A stretch of DNA of 64,000 nucleotides from CAWCFV01 sp963794995 (GTDB lineage Bacteria; Actinomycetota; Actinomycetes; JACCUZ01). Numbering within the stretch: position 1 is the first letter of the stretch; the number at the start of each line of letters is the position of its first letter. This document shows positions 1 through 8,305 of the stretch, in pieces. Under the pieces are notes generated by a model that searched no databases, had not been told where the DNA came from, and saw only the letters and a list, made by a program, of their open reading frames with translations. A program made the translations under genes and the position numbers. Where the stretch lies: contig CAWCFV010000002.1 of NCBI GenBank assembly GCA_963794995.1, positions 2,170,001-2,234,000 on the forward strand, written 5' to 3'.

Positions 1-1494
1 GCCGTCGACCGGTCCGGTGCCAGGAAGGTCCTCCCGGCGGTTGCGGGTCTGCGAGGTCGGGACGTGCACGACCGGACGGAGGCCCTCGTGGGCCAGAACG
101 GTCGGTCGCCCACGGCGCAGCCCGGTGTCCAGCAGCGGCCACCAGCCGCGGGGCACCAGGTCCGCCGGGAGGCGGTCAGCGACGGCCGCCCGGGCTTCCC
201 GCAGGTGCCGTTCCAGCACTCCGGGGGGCAGCAGTCCCTCCGCGGCGACCCCTCGCCCGGTGCTGCCGAGCAGCAGCTCGATCCGACCGCCGAGCCCGCC
301 GCGGCTGGTGGGTGCGGACAGCAGCTCCAGCGGCGGCTGCAGCTCAACCGTCTCGGCAGTGACGACCAGACCGGCGTGCACCCCGGTCAGGGCGGCGAGG
401 TCGAGCAGGCGCAGGAGGCCGTCGACCTCCCGGACCATCCCGGCCCACAGGCACAGCGTGACGAGGACCCGGCCCTCGTCGGCCCAGCGGGAGAGCTGGC
501 CGTCGCTGGGCTCGGCGGCGTCGCGCTCGCCGACCGGCGGCAGCACCGGCACGGGCACCGGCAGGTGCCTGGCTGACTCGAAGGGTGGGTCGGGGTCGAC
601 GACGTGCAGGCCGTGCCCGAGAGGCGCGAGCTCGATGAAGTCGCGATCGTCGTACTGCCGGCCGAAGACGGGCTCAGAGGCTGCGCGGAAGATCTCCGGG
701 ACCCGCTCGATGACGTCCACGTGCGGCCGCCCGTAGAGCGCCGTCAGGCGTCGGCCGGCGATCCGACCGAGCTGGGCGGCCACCAGGTCGGGGTCGCCCA
801 GGAAGACTCCCTCGCCCCAGGTCTGTACACCGCGAGCGACGGTCGCGGTGAACGACGCGTACGTCTCGTGCGAGGCGTCCCCGACCGCCTCGTCGAGCTC
901 GACGGACAGGGCTGCCGCGCGCCCGGCGTCGAGCCAGAGGCCCCGCCACCGGGTCACCCCCGCCGCAGTCAGCGTCGCCCAGCTGGCTGCCTCCGCCGAC
1001 GCCTCCACGGCGAGCGCCGGTGCCGCCGAGAGCAGGGCCGGGGCGAGGTAGGGCGCGGTGCGGATGCCGGCCACTCCCTGCGGCGAGTCGTCCAGGACGT
1101 AGGCCTCGACGGGCAGGGGTTCCCCGAGCCTGGCGAACGCGGCCGCGAACAGCACCGCCGGATCGGTCGAGCGCGAGAGCACCTCCGCGTCGGTCCCGGC
1201 CAGCGCCGGCCACAGCACCGACTCGGGGTCACCCAGCGCCACGACGTGGTGGCCGACGGCCAGCCGGGTCAGCTGCTCCAGGTGCCGGCCACCGGCGACG
1301 AGGGAGCCGCCCGCAACTCCCTCGGCACCACCGGCTGGGTCGCCGGAGCCGAAGTGCAGGCCGCGGCGCGGGGCGTCGTAGTAGCACTCGAAGAGCCACC
1401 CCTGCCGCTGCGCGAGACCGGCCAGGACGGGACCGACCGCCACTCGCTGCGCATCGGTGGAGGAGGCCAGGTAGAGCAGCAGGCGATGTCTCAC
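1..1494 (-). CDS. Uncharacterised protein, C-terminus beyond window edge
   Basis: The minus strand is open without a stop from a GTG at 1494 to the window edge, about 498 codons, so the C-terminus is missing. The start GTG overlaps the TGA of the upstream glycosyltransferase-methyltransferase gene by four bases (GTGA), which fixes the start and implies translational coupling. The product begins VRHRLLLYLASSTDAQRVAV and has no transmembrane segment or signal peptide that I can see. I do not recognise the family. The context suggests a role in making a glycan, glycolipid or glycosylated metabolite, but that rests on the neighbour alone. Confidence 0.7.
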   Translation of the reverse strand, partial: MRHRLLLYLASSTDAQRVAVGPVLAGLAQRQGWLFECYYDAPRRGLHFGSGDPAGGAEGVAGGSLVAGGRHLEQLTRLAVGHHVVALGDPESVLWPALAGTDAEVLSRSTDPAVLFAAAFARLGEPLPVEAYVLDDSPQGVAGIRTAPYLAPALLSAAPALAVEASAEAASWATLTAAGVTRWRGLWLDAGRAAALSVELDEAVGDASHETYASFTATVARGVQTWGEGVFLGDPDLVAAQLGRIAGRRLTALYGRPHVDVIERVPEIFRAASEPVFGRQYDDRDFIELAPLGHGLHVVDPDPPFESARHLPVPVPVLPPVGERDAAEPSDGQLSRWADEGRVLVTLCLWAGMVREVDGLLRLLDLAALTGVHAGLVVTAETVELQPPLELLSAPTSRGGLGGRIELLLGSTGRGVAAEGLLPPGVLERHLREARAAVADRLPADLVPRGWWPLLDTGLRRGRPTVLAHEGLRPVVHVPTSQTRNRREDLPGTGPVDG

Positions 1495-3311
1495 CGGTCG
1501 GTCAGGGTGGCCCGCCACACGTGCCACTTCACCATGCCTGCCGGTCCGACACCGCCGATGAGCTCCAGTCGAGCACCCACCTCCGCGGCCGCCCGACGCA
1601 CCTCCTCGGGCAGGTGGTGCCGGACCAGTCGTTGCCACTCGGGCAGCACGCCCCTGCCGAGCAGCGTACGCAGCAGCCGACGCGGGCGCCACGACACGTA
1701 GGACGGATAGGCGAGCACCCAACCGGGCCGGGCATTGGTGGTGTCGAACACGACCTCGCCCCGGGTCCCCGCGACGCGCAGGAGCTCGCGCAGCCCGCTG
1801 GCGGTGTCGGACAGGTGGCAGAGGACGTCCAGTGCCAGCACGGAGTCGAACCGGCCGGACTCGAAGGGCAGGGCCCGCACATCAGCCTGGACGAGTGACA
1901 CCTCCGCGGGCACCCTCCGGCGCGCCTCGGCCAGCATCGACTCCGACAGGTCACACATCGTCACGTCGTGCCGTTGGCTCAGCGGGCCGGACAGCCGGCC
2001 GTAGCCACCGCCGGCGTCCAGCACCGTTCCGGCCGGGCGACGCGCGAAGTACTCGCCCACCAGCGCCCGCTTGCGCCGGTAGAGCCGTCGGAACGGGTCG
2101 TTGCGCTCCTCGGGGTGGAAGTACGTGCGGTAGTCGGTCCGGTAGACGGAGGACGAGAAGGTCGTCCGCGCGGCAGCGTCTCCCAGCAGGCGAGCGACCT
2201 CCGCCGACACCGCCTTGCTGTCGTACCGCTCCGACCTGTCCCGTCCGACGGCGGCCACCCGACGGGTGCTGTCCGGGTCGGCCAGGCGCGCCAACGTCTC
2301 GCGGACCAGCCCGTCGGCGTCTCCCGGCGGGACCAGCCACCCGTCGACGCCGTGCGTGATGATCTCGGCGAATCCACCGATGTCACCGGCGATGACCGGA
2401 CGTCCGAGCGCGAGCGCCTCGACGCAGACGTAGCCGAAGCTCTCCCAGGAGGACGGGAGCAGCACCAGCTCGGCGCGGGCCACGACGCGCAGGGCTTCGT
2501 CCCGGTCCAGCTCGCCCATCACATGCACCCGGCTGCCCACTGCCTCGGTGGCGGTCATGAACCGCTCCAGCACGGCACCGCCCTCGTCGCCGGGGTCGCG
2601 GCCGACAAGGACGGCGTGCAGGCCCGCGTCGGCCGACAACGCCGCGGCGACGGCGGGCCCGAGGACGTCCAGGCCCTTGCGCCGCTCCAGCCGGCCGATG
2701 AACACCACGAACCGATCAGGGAGGACAGTCGTGGGTTCCCCCGCACCCACCTCGCGCACCGCGGCCACGTCGATGGAGTTGACGATCACCGGAATACGAT
2801 CCTTGGCCAGTTCCCAGTCCGTGCTGACCCGCTCGACGATGGCGTGGGACGGCGCGTACACGACGGTGCTGCGGGTCGTCTGGTCCCGCTCCATCGCGCG
2901 TACGAGAGCGGACTCGGGCCGGGGCCGGCCGTCGTTGAGCTCCTCCACGACGTGGGTGGGTGTGGCCAGCCGGGTGACCAGCGGGATCCGGGTGAACCGC
3001 GCGATGCCCCAGCCGAGGGCCCCCCACTCCGCGGCGTGCACCACGTCCGGGCGTTCGGCCCGCACAGCCATCACGAGCCGCAATGCCGTGAGCAGCCGCT
3101 CGGCCCGGGCGCTGGGCAACCACTGCGGGCGGACCCGAACCACCGGGATGCCGTCGAGCACCGTTCGCTGCGAGTCCGATCCCGGAACGACGACAGTCAC
3201 GGTGTGGGACTGACGATGCAGCTCGCGAGCCAGGGTCCTCGTGTTGGTGCCGATCCCGCCCGCCTGGGTCGCCGGGGGGTACTCCGGCGTCAGCAGGACG
3301 ACGCGCACCAT
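1491..3311 (-). CDS. Fusion of GT4-family glycosyltransferase and SAM-dependent methyltransferase
   Basis: The 606-residue product has two enzymes in one chain. Residues 1 to about 385 look like a GT-B glycosyltransferase of family GT4: an N-terminal EYPPATQAGGIG loop, a second Rossmann half with FIGRLERRKG, and the nucleotide-sugar motif WESFGYVCVEALALGRPVIA. Residues from about 390 form a class I methyltransferase: VLDAGGGYGRLSGPL is the SAM-binding motif I, followed by DLSESMLAEARRR and the motif FDSVLALDVLCHLSD. Start ATG at 3311 follows a GAGGAG ribosome site. It probably glycosylates and methylates the same cytoplasmic acceptor, which cannot be named from sequence. The downstream partner overlaps by four bases. 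Confidence 0.85.
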   Translation of the reverse strand: MVRVVLLTPEYPPATQAGGIGTNTRTLARELHRQSHTVTVVVPGSDSQRTVLDGIPVVRVRPQWLPSARAERLLTALRLVMAVRAERPDVVHAAEWGALGWGIARFTRIPLVTRLATPTHVVEELNDGRPRPESALVRAMERDQTTRSTVVYAPSHAIVERVSTDWELAKDRIPVIVNSIDVAAVREVGAGEPTTVLPDRFVVFIGRLERRKGLDVLGPAVAAALSADAGLHAVLVGRDPGDEGGAVLERFMTATEAVGSRVHVMGELDRDEALRVVARAELVLLPSSWESFGYVCVEALALGRPVIAGDIGGFAEIITHGVDGWLVPPGDADGLVRETLARLADPDSTRRVAAVGRDRSERYDSKAVSAEVARLLGDAAARTTFSSSVYRTDYRTYFHPEERNDPFRRLYRRKRALVGEYFARRPAGTVLDAGGGYGRLSGPLSQRHDVTMCDLSESMLAEARRRVPAEVSLVQADVRALPFESGRFDSVLALDVLCHLSDTASGLRELLRVAGTRGEVVFDTTNARPGWVLAYPSYVSWRPRRLLRTLLGRGVLPEWQRLVRHHLPEEVRRAAAEVGARLELIGGVGPAGMVKWHVWRATLTDR

Positions 3312-3514
3312 GCATCAGCTCCTCGTCGGTGGGCATCGCACCCTATCCAGGCAATCATCCGGGGTCGCCGGGACGCGCGAGGCGAAACTGGCTGTGATGA
3401 CGCCGTTCGGCTCGTGTCCGGTAGCCGCCGAGACGGGCGGCCGTCGCTCGCGGTCAGGGACTCGCGCGCACCCGCTCAGGTCCTGGGCGTCGGCGCCGAT
3501 GGGCAGCCCTGGCG

Positions 3515-3614
3515 TCAGCCGCCGACGTAGGTGGCGAGGTGCTCGCCGGTGAGGGTCGAGCGGGCGGCGACGAGGTCGCCGGGGGTGCCCTCGAAGACGA
3601 CCCGGCCGCCGTCG
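3515..3614 (-). pseudogene. Displaced 3' end of the UvrA-like gene; left copy of a 100-bp direct repeat
   Basis: These 100 bases match 51430-51529, the 3' end of the UvrA-like gene, with one mismatch, in the same orientation. On the minus strand they still read the last 33 residues of that protein (GGRVVFEGTPGDLVAARS to HLATYVGG) and its TGA stop, with P-G where the intact gene has P-A. There is no start codon or upstream part of the gene. The match ends abruptly at the aspartate codon before GGRVVF, and ten bases further on lies the stop codon of the phosphatase gene. It is best read as a left attachment-like copy left by insertion of the intervening 48 kb. Confidence 0.9.
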
Positions 3615-3624
3615 ATCGCCACGC

Positions 3625-4284
3625 CTACCTCGTGGTGACCAGAGCCCCGGCCAGGTGCGTGACGTCGTTGTGCGAGACCAGCTCGGGCTGCCCGTCGGTG
3701 ACCCGGAGGTGGGTCACGCTCCCGTTGACCCAGCGGGGCACGAGGGTCAGCCACTGCTCGCGGCTCACCTGCAGGAGCTGGGCGGTCAGCCGGCTGATCA
3801 CCCCGGCGCTGGTGACGACCACCACGGTCTCCCCGGTCGTGACGGACCGGCTCACCTGCCGGAGCGCGGCCGACACCCGCTCGCCGAAGGCGCCGAAGGC
3901 CTCCGGGTACTCACCGTCGTGTGTTCCCGACGCCCAGCGGGGGAGGGCCACCTCGAACAGGCGGCGTCGTGCGTCGTCTCCGCGCAGCGACCTGTCCCCG
4001 GGGCCCAGGTCGCCGGTCGCCGCCAGGATCGCCACGTGGTCGAGCTCGTTCCACCGCTCGTCGGTCACCACGGGGGCGGACCAGCCCGCCGAGCGGGCGG
4101 CGAGCTCGGCGGTCTGCCGGTGGCGGACCATGGCGCCGATGGTCAACCGGCTCGGCTCGACACCGCGTGCAGCGAGCGCGGTGCCGACGGCCTCGGCCTG
4201 GGTCCGGCCGGTCGCCGACAGACCGTCGTACCCCGGGCCGTCCAGAGCGACCTGGCCGTGCCGTACGAGGAACAGCTCACCCAC
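3625..4284 (-). CDS. Histidine phosphatase family protein
   Basis: The 219-residue product starts MGELFLVRHGQVALDGPGYD, with the RHG phosphohistidine motif at residues 8-10, and has the mid-chain acid motif WNELDHV of the phosphoglycerate-mutase-like superfamily. The usual second catalytic histidine near the C-terminus (normally in a SHGG or AHGG motif) reads VVVTSAGVIS, so that histidine is absent. The enzyme may be weak or act on a different ester. The stop TAG lies ten bases before the displaced UvrA fragment. A second family member at 12607 keeps the full motif, so the region encodes two such enzymes. Substrate unknown. The gene lies downstream of the transporter lipoprotein gene with a hairpin between them. 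Confidence 0.8.
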   Translation of the reverse strand: MGELFLVRHGQVALDGPGYDGLSATGRTQAEAVGTALAARGVEPSRLTIGAMVRHRQTAELAARSAGWSAPVVTDERWNELDHVAILAATGDLGPGDRSLRGDDARRRLFEVALPRWASGTHDGEYPEAFGAFGERVSAALRQVSRSVTTGETVVVVTSAGVISRLTAQLLQVSREQWLTLVPRWVNGSVTHLRVTDGQPELVSHNDVTHLAGALVTTR

Positions 4285-4346
4285 GGGACCGAGCTCCCCT
4301 CACGACGGACGTCTGCCTGGCCGAGCCCGACCGGCCGACCGCAGAC

Positions 4347-4380
4347 CGCGGGGCCTCCCGGACGTCCGGGAGGCCCCGCG
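4347..4380 (-). terminator. Strong hairpin terminator after the binding-protein gene
   Basis: A perfect 17 + 17 base inverted repeat, almost all G and C, with no loop bases beyond the centre, lies 19 bases past the stop of the ABC binding-protein gene. There is no T-run on either side, as is common for high-GC actinobacterial terminators. It probably lowers read-through into the phosphatase gene. Confidence 0.7.
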
Positions 4381-4398
4381 GGACGAGCAGACCAGCTT

Positions 4399-5580
4399 CT
4401 ACTTGAGCGCGGCGGCCAGCTCGGCCGGGTCCATGGCCTGGGAGAAGTCCGCACCCGGCGGCACCGACGGGTCGCACTCGGGCAGGACGCCCTCCTCGGT
4501 GTTGATGTAGTCGGCCAGCGTCACCGTGGTGTAGGCGTCCGTCGGACCGAGCTCGGGGGCGTCGATGCCGGACCACGCGGCCAGCAGCTTCGCCAGGTCG
4601 ATGGCGTGCAGGTTGGGGGTGCCGTCCAGGGACTGGGTCTTCAGCTCACCCTCCAGGTCGTTGGCCAGGCACACGAGCTCCATGGAGCTGGACTGGCCGG
4701 TCATCGCGGGCAGCGGGACCTTGGCTGCCTGGAAGGCCCGGACGACAGCAGGACCGGTGGCGGTGTACGAGTTGATGATGCCGTCGATCTTGGGGTCGTT
4801 CTGCAGCAGACCGGCAACGACCTGCTGGACGGTGGCGGGGTCCCAGGCACCCACGAGGGGCTCCTTGGTGACGAGCTCGATGCCCGAGCCCTGCTCGGCG
4901 ATGGCCTTCTCGATGGCCTCGATCTGCGGCGCGTCGAAGAGGTTGCCCGCAGGTCCACCGACGTAGGCGATGCGGCCGGCGTCGTCGGTCGCCTTGGTCA
5001 GGAAGTCGACCCACAGCGTGGCGTTGCCGTCGAAGTCAGGCACGACGTTGGAGGTGAAGTCCCTGGGGACCGTTCCGCTGCCCGGGATCGCGTTGGCGTT
5101 GCCGACGAGGACGCCGCGCTGCTGGGCCTGGCGGAAGGCCGGCACGGTCGGCTCGCCCATGTAGTCGAAGGTCTCGATGATGTTGACGCCCTGCGCCACG
5201 AAGCTGTTGATCGCCGCGATGTACTTCTGGACGTCTCCGCCCGCGTCGGCGTACTTCACCTCGGTGACGTTCGGGCAGCTCTCGGCGAGCTGCCTGACCA
5301 GCGCGGACTTGCCGGTGGCCCAGGCGTTGCCGCCGTACCCGTCGAGGACGCCCACGACGGCGGGCTTGTCGCCGCAGTAGTCGGAGAACTCGAAGTTGAG
5401 CTCTCCCGCGATGATCTTGAGCGGGCTGTCGTCGCCGGCGTCGCCGACGGGTGCGGCCGAGCTCGACCCCGAATCCGACGCGTCGGGGGTGGGAGCGGTG
5501 GACGACTCGTCGCTGGAACCGCAGGCGGCCAGCAGCAAGGTCGCTGTGACGGCCAGTGACACCGGGATCAGTCTGCGCAT
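4399..5580 (-). CDS. Sugar-type ABC transporter substrate-binding lipoprotein
   Basis: The 393-residue product begins MRRLIPVSLAVTATLLLAAC, a lipoprotein signal with lipobox LAAC and Cys20 as the lipidation site. The mature part follows the periplasmic-binding-protein type I fold (RbsB-like): VGVLDGYGGNAWATGKSALV, then NIIETFDYMGEPTVPAFRQA and a C-terminal VTLADYINTEEGVLPEC. I chose ATG at 5580 because AAGGAG lies eight bases upstream; an in-frame ATG at 5676 lacks this and the signal sequence. It is divergent from the phosphotransferase operon and shares its promoter region. The matching ATPase and permeases are at 14093-17685. The ligand is unknown and, given the neighbours, need not be a sugar. 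Confidence 0.88.
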   Translation of the reverse strand: MRRLIPVSLAVTATLLLAACGSSDESSTAPTPDASDSGSSSAAPVGDAGDDSPLKIIAGELNFEFSDYCGDKPAVVGVLDGYGGNAWATGKSALVRQLAESCPNVTEVKYADAGGDVQKYIAAINSFVAQGVNIIETFDYMGEPTVPAFRQAQQRGVLVGNANAIPGSGTVPRDFTSNVVPDFDGNATLWVDFLTKATDDAGRIAYVGGPAGNLFDAPQIEAIEKAIAEQGSGIELVTKEPLVGAWDPATVQQVVAGLLQNDPKIDGIINSYTATGPAVVRAFQAAKVPLPAMTGQSSSMELVCLANDLEGELKTQSLDGTPNLHAIDLAKLLAAWSGIDAPELGPTDAYTTVTLADYINTEEGVLPECDPSVPPGADFSQAMDPAELAAALK

Positions 5581-5670
5581 TGGAACTCCTTGTCGTGGAT
5601 CGGTCGACCACCCGCGACCTGCCGATGTATCGCCGGTGCCCCTCACGGTGCGATGCCTCGGAGGGAATCT

Positions 5671-5690
5671 ACCCACCGTTTGGCTGGTAG
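5671..5690 (-). promoter_or_regulatory. Putative TetR-type operator, copy 1
   Basis: Read on the minus strand the core is GCCAAACGGTGGGTAG, matching the CCAAACG-N2-3-GGTTGA pattern of the other sites apart from the right half. It is flanked by CTACC and GGTAG arms. It sits about 90 bases upstream of the lipoprotein start. Confidence 0.45.
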
Positions 5691-5745
5691 ACCTACCGTT
5701 CGTTTGTTAACAGTTCGGTAACGTTCATAGGTTGCGCTTTCTACT

Positions 5746-5763
5746 TCCAAACGGTTGGTTGGC
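5746..5763 (+). promoter_or_regulatory. Putative TetR-type operator, copy 2
   Basis: The site reads TTCCAAACGGTTGGTTGG, the same core as the palindromes at 28770, 44402 and 49869. It lies about 100 bases before the start of the swivel-domain gene. Confidence 0.55.
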
Positions 5764-5787
5764 ACGGTAGCGTCGCCCGGGCGGGCC

Positions 5788-5803
5788 TGTGACGGCAGTC
5801 ACA
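5788..5803. promoter_or_regulatory. Perfect CRP/GlxR-type binding site
   Basis: TGTGACGGCAGTCACA is an exact TGTGA-N6-TCACA palindrome, the consensus for cAMP receptor protein and actinobacterial GlxR. It lies 62 bases upstream of the chosen start of the phosphotransferase operon. This suggests that expression answers to carbon status. Confidence 0.6.
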
Positions 5804-5864
5804 CGGCCGTGCTGGTGGCACCGTCCCGGCCATGAACGTGCGCCGGTCGAACGAAGGGTGGGCG

Positions 5865-6602
5865 ATGAAGTACGCAGTGGGCGAACCCAAGTGGACATTG
5901 CCCGAGGACACCGTCGGGGGCGTGCTCACGGGCATGACCCGCCGCAAGGTGATCTCGCGGGTGAACGAGAACTTGGCCGCCTCGGGGCGGCCCTGGGCCG
6001 AGGTCGTCAACGACGACTGGTCGACCCTGATCGACCGTGAGCAGATGCAGGGGCTGGCCGACGAGGTCTTCGAGGAGTTCGTCGCCACGACCGGGCGCAA
6101 GTTCCACGCCGGGGCGGAGATCTCCGTGCTCGACAAGCCGGACCTCTACGTGCTCCGGTCCGAGGGTGACATCTACTACGACGCGTCCGAGTTCCCCGAG
6201 GGTGCCATCGGGGACGGCGACAACGTCTTCCGGGCGCCTGACGTGACCGGCCAGGTCATGGTCATCCGGCGGGTGGCCGACGTGAACCGGATGATCGACG
6301 ACGGCGTGCCGGAGGGCACCATCGCGGTCATCGACGACAGCGGCGGCACGCTGACGGCGCCGCTGCTGCCGGACTTCGAGGCGGTCATCTGCCTGGCCGG
6401 CACCGTGCGGAGCCACCTCGGCATCCTCGGGCGTGAGTTCGGGGTGCCGACGCTGATGGCCGCCCGCCTCAGCCGCCCGCTGGTCGACGGGGAGACCGTG
6501 ACGGTGGCGTACAGCGCCGAGCCCCAGGACGCCGAGGCGTTCCTCGACGAGGACCGCAGACCGCGGGCAGTCATCCGCCAGGCCGACGCGAAGGACGCAT
6601 GA
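5865..6602 (+). CDS. Stand-alone phosphohistidine swivel-domain protein (PEP-utilizing enzyme family)
   Basis: The 245-residue product ends in a mobile domain like that of PEP synthase and pyruvate phosphate dikinase. The stretch CLAGTVRSHLGILGREFG aligns with the family pattern GG-x-TSHAAIVARE, which places the phosphorylated histidine at His184. The strand before it, VMVIRRVADVNRMIDDGVP, matches the usual entry to the domain. Residues 1 to about 125 match nothing I know. ATG at 5865 is preferred over ATG at 5832 because GAAGGG lies upstream at good spacing. The stop overlaps the next gene (ATGA). It is likely to relay a phosphoryl group within a multi-protein kinase with the products at 6599 and 9298. 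Confidence 0.75.
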   Translation: MKYAVGEPKWTLPEDTVGGVLTGMTRRKVISRVNENLAASGRPWAEVVNDDWSTLIDREQMQGLADEVFEEFVATTGRKFHAGAEISVLDKPDLYVLRSEGDIYYDASEFPEGAIGDGDNVFRAPDVTGQVMVIRRVADVNRMIDDGVPEGTIAVIDDSGGTLTAPLLPDFEAVICLAGTVRSHLGILGREFGVPTLMAARLSRPLVDGETVTVAYSAEPQDAEAFLDEDRRPRAVIRQADAKDA

Positions 6603-8242
6603 TGAGCGACTGGAAGATCTCCGAGGAGCAGCTGCACCTCGTCAACACCGCGCTCTCCGAGCACGACGACACCATCTCGCGGAACCTGATGACCCGGACC
6701 GCTCAGGAGTCGAAGCTGTTCCCGATGCTTCCGTACTTCATGATGTCCTTCATCCAGGCGTACTACATGTACCCGAACATCCTCCGAAAGGCGTCCGCGC
6801 ACGTCAGCCCCGAGGACATGGGCCACCGGATGCGCAACTCCAGCCTCCAGCTCGGGACCCTGACCGCGAACATGGGTGGTGAGCTGCTCTACCTCCAGGG
6901 CCGGGTGGAGCTGATCAAGCTCGGCCTGCTGCGGCCGGAGGACAACCTGGAGGACCTCTGGTACGTCATCGACTGGCACCACCGGGTGATGTCGACGTAC
7001 CGGCGCAACGAGGGCCACATCTGGACCGACAGCGCCGACGACATGTCGCACGTCCTCGACGAGCGCAACCTCCAGGTCCTCGAGGCGGACGCCTACGAGA
7101 TCAACGACGCGCTGCGGCACGCGGTGGCGCGGTTCAGCGCAGTCACCAGCCAGTACAGCTTCCTCGTGTACTGCGAGAGCCGGGTCGGCATGGACGCCAA
7201 CGGCCCGTACAACCTCGGCGGCCAGAAGCTCATGCACGTCCGCAACTTCATGACGCTCGGCGAGAGCGGCCTGCCGTGGATGGACGACGTCGCCAAGGAC
7301 ATCCCCTACCAGAACCTCACCCTGTCCCTGATCACCGATGACGTGCGCATCGAGATCACCGACTTCGGGACGCCGTACACCACGCCCGAGTCCTACCAGG
7401 ACAACCTGCTCGGCGCCGGGCTCTACACCTCCGACATCTTCACCGACCGCCTCGTCCCGGTGGGCATGGGCAGCCGCGAGGAGCTCATCTCCACCCTCAA
7501 CGACCTGGCGGACGTGATCAAGGCCGCCATCACGCCGCTGCACCGGCGGTTCGCGGAGATGAGCTTCGACCAGATGACGGAGGCCGGCATCCTCGCGTAC
7601 GTCTACGCGGTGTCCGACGCCTCGTTCATGTCGGGCACCTACGACCAGGTGGAGTGGGAGTCGGTCGACGACCGTGTCCGCCGGCTCTGGCCGATCTACA
7701 ACGAGGAGTACGGCACCGCCTCGTTCATGAGCGACTACATCGGGTACGACGGCCACTACGGCGCCGCGGGCGAGTACCTCGTCCACCCGTACAGCTACCG
7801 CAGCTGGCGTCCAGGCTCCGGCGCGGACCTGCCCAAGCCGGGCCGGGTCGCTCAGCTGGTCCCGGCCTACGTGCTCCTCGACCACGACTACTCGCGGCGA
7901 TCCAGCGAGAACGCCACGTCGTCGAGGTCGGACCTCCCCCGCAAGACGAGCACCTACCAGTTCCTGGACGGCCGGCTCACCCAGGACGAGCTCAACGCCA
8001 AGGCCCGTGGGTACACCTCGCCGCTGCTCGAGGCGCCCTGGCGGCACTTCGACGACGCCTCGGTGAAGTTCGGCTACCGCGATCCCGACGTCGACGCGCT
8101 CTACCGGTACACGCAGGAGCACTCGCGCCTGCTCAAGGACCAGGGCTCGAGCCTCCTGAGGGCCGACATCGAGCGGATCCGACGCAGCGCCGGGGAGTCG
8201 ACCTGGGAGGAGATCGCCGCCAAGGCGGGGGCCAACCGCTAG
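6599..8242 (+). CDS. Uncharacterised 547-residue protein coupled to the swivel-domain gene
   Basis: I do not recognise this protein. It is rich in aromatic and acidic residues, has no clear signal peptide or transmembrane helix, and carries notable stretches such as FMMSFIQAYYMYP, YVIDWHHRVMSTYRRNEGH, FLVYCESRVGMDANGPYNLG and YIGYDGHYGAAGEYLVHPYS. The frame is intact and codon use matches its neighbours. It overlaps the swivel-domain gene by four bases (ATGA), so the two are probably made in fixed ratio and may form a complex. By analogy with rifampicin phosphotransferase and phenylphosphate synthase, which pair a swivelling histidine domain with a separate acceptor-binding part, it could hold the substrate being phosphorylated. 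That role is inference. An ATG at 6602 is an alternative start. Confidence 0.75.
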   Translation: MMSDWKISEEQLHLVNTALSEHDDTISRNLMTRTAQESKLFPMLPYFMMSFIQAYYMYPNILRKASAHVSPEDMGHRMRNSSLQLGTLTANMGGELLYLQGRVELIKLGLLRPEDNLEDLWYVIDWHHRVMSTYRRNEGHIWTDSADDMSHVLDERNLQVLEADAYEINDALRHAVARFSAVTSQYSFLVYCESRVGMDANGPYNLGGQKLMHVRNFMTLGESGLPWMDDVAKDIPYQNLTLSLITDDVRIEITDFGTPYTTPESYQDNLLGAGLYTSDIFTDRLVPVGMGSREELISTLNDLADVIKAAITPLHRRFAEMSFDQMTEAGILAYVYAVSDASFMSGTYDQVEWESVDDRVRRLWPIYNEEYGTASFMSDYIGYDGHYGAAGEYLVHPYSYRSWRPGSGADLPKPGRVAQLVPAYVLLDHDYSRRSSENATSSRSDLPRKTSTYQFLDGRLTQDELNAKARGYTSPLLEAPWRHFDDASVKFGYRDPDVDALYRYTQEHSRLLKDQGSSLLRADIERIRRSAGESTWEEIAAKAGANR

Positions 8243-8305
8243 CGACCGGACGGACGACGACCGGGTCGTCGGCCGCAGCCGGCACCCGGGCAGGAGGGAT
8301 CATCC

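Larger units (their letters stand above)
5581..5864. promoter_or_regulatory. Divergent promoter region between transporter lipoprotein and phosphotransferase operon
   Basis: This 284-base gap has no gene and is richer in A and T than its surroundings around 5690-5760. It holds two copies of the region-wide CCAAACG operator (5671-5690 and 5746-5763) and a perfect CRP-type palindrome (5788-5803), listed separately. It must carry the promoters for both the minus-strand lipoprotein and the plus-strand operon. Confidence 0.6.

Noticed and set aside
604..1701. Plus-strand frame of 365 codons opposite the first gene
   Set aside because: The minus strand has an uninterrupted frame from 1494 to the window edge with a coupled start and better amino acid composition.
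3515..3754. 79-codon minus-strand frame as a separate gene
   Set aside because: It has no ribosome site, and its upstream part is an out-of-frame reading of the phosphatase gene. Only the last 33 codons are meaningful, as the remnant of the UvrA-like gene.
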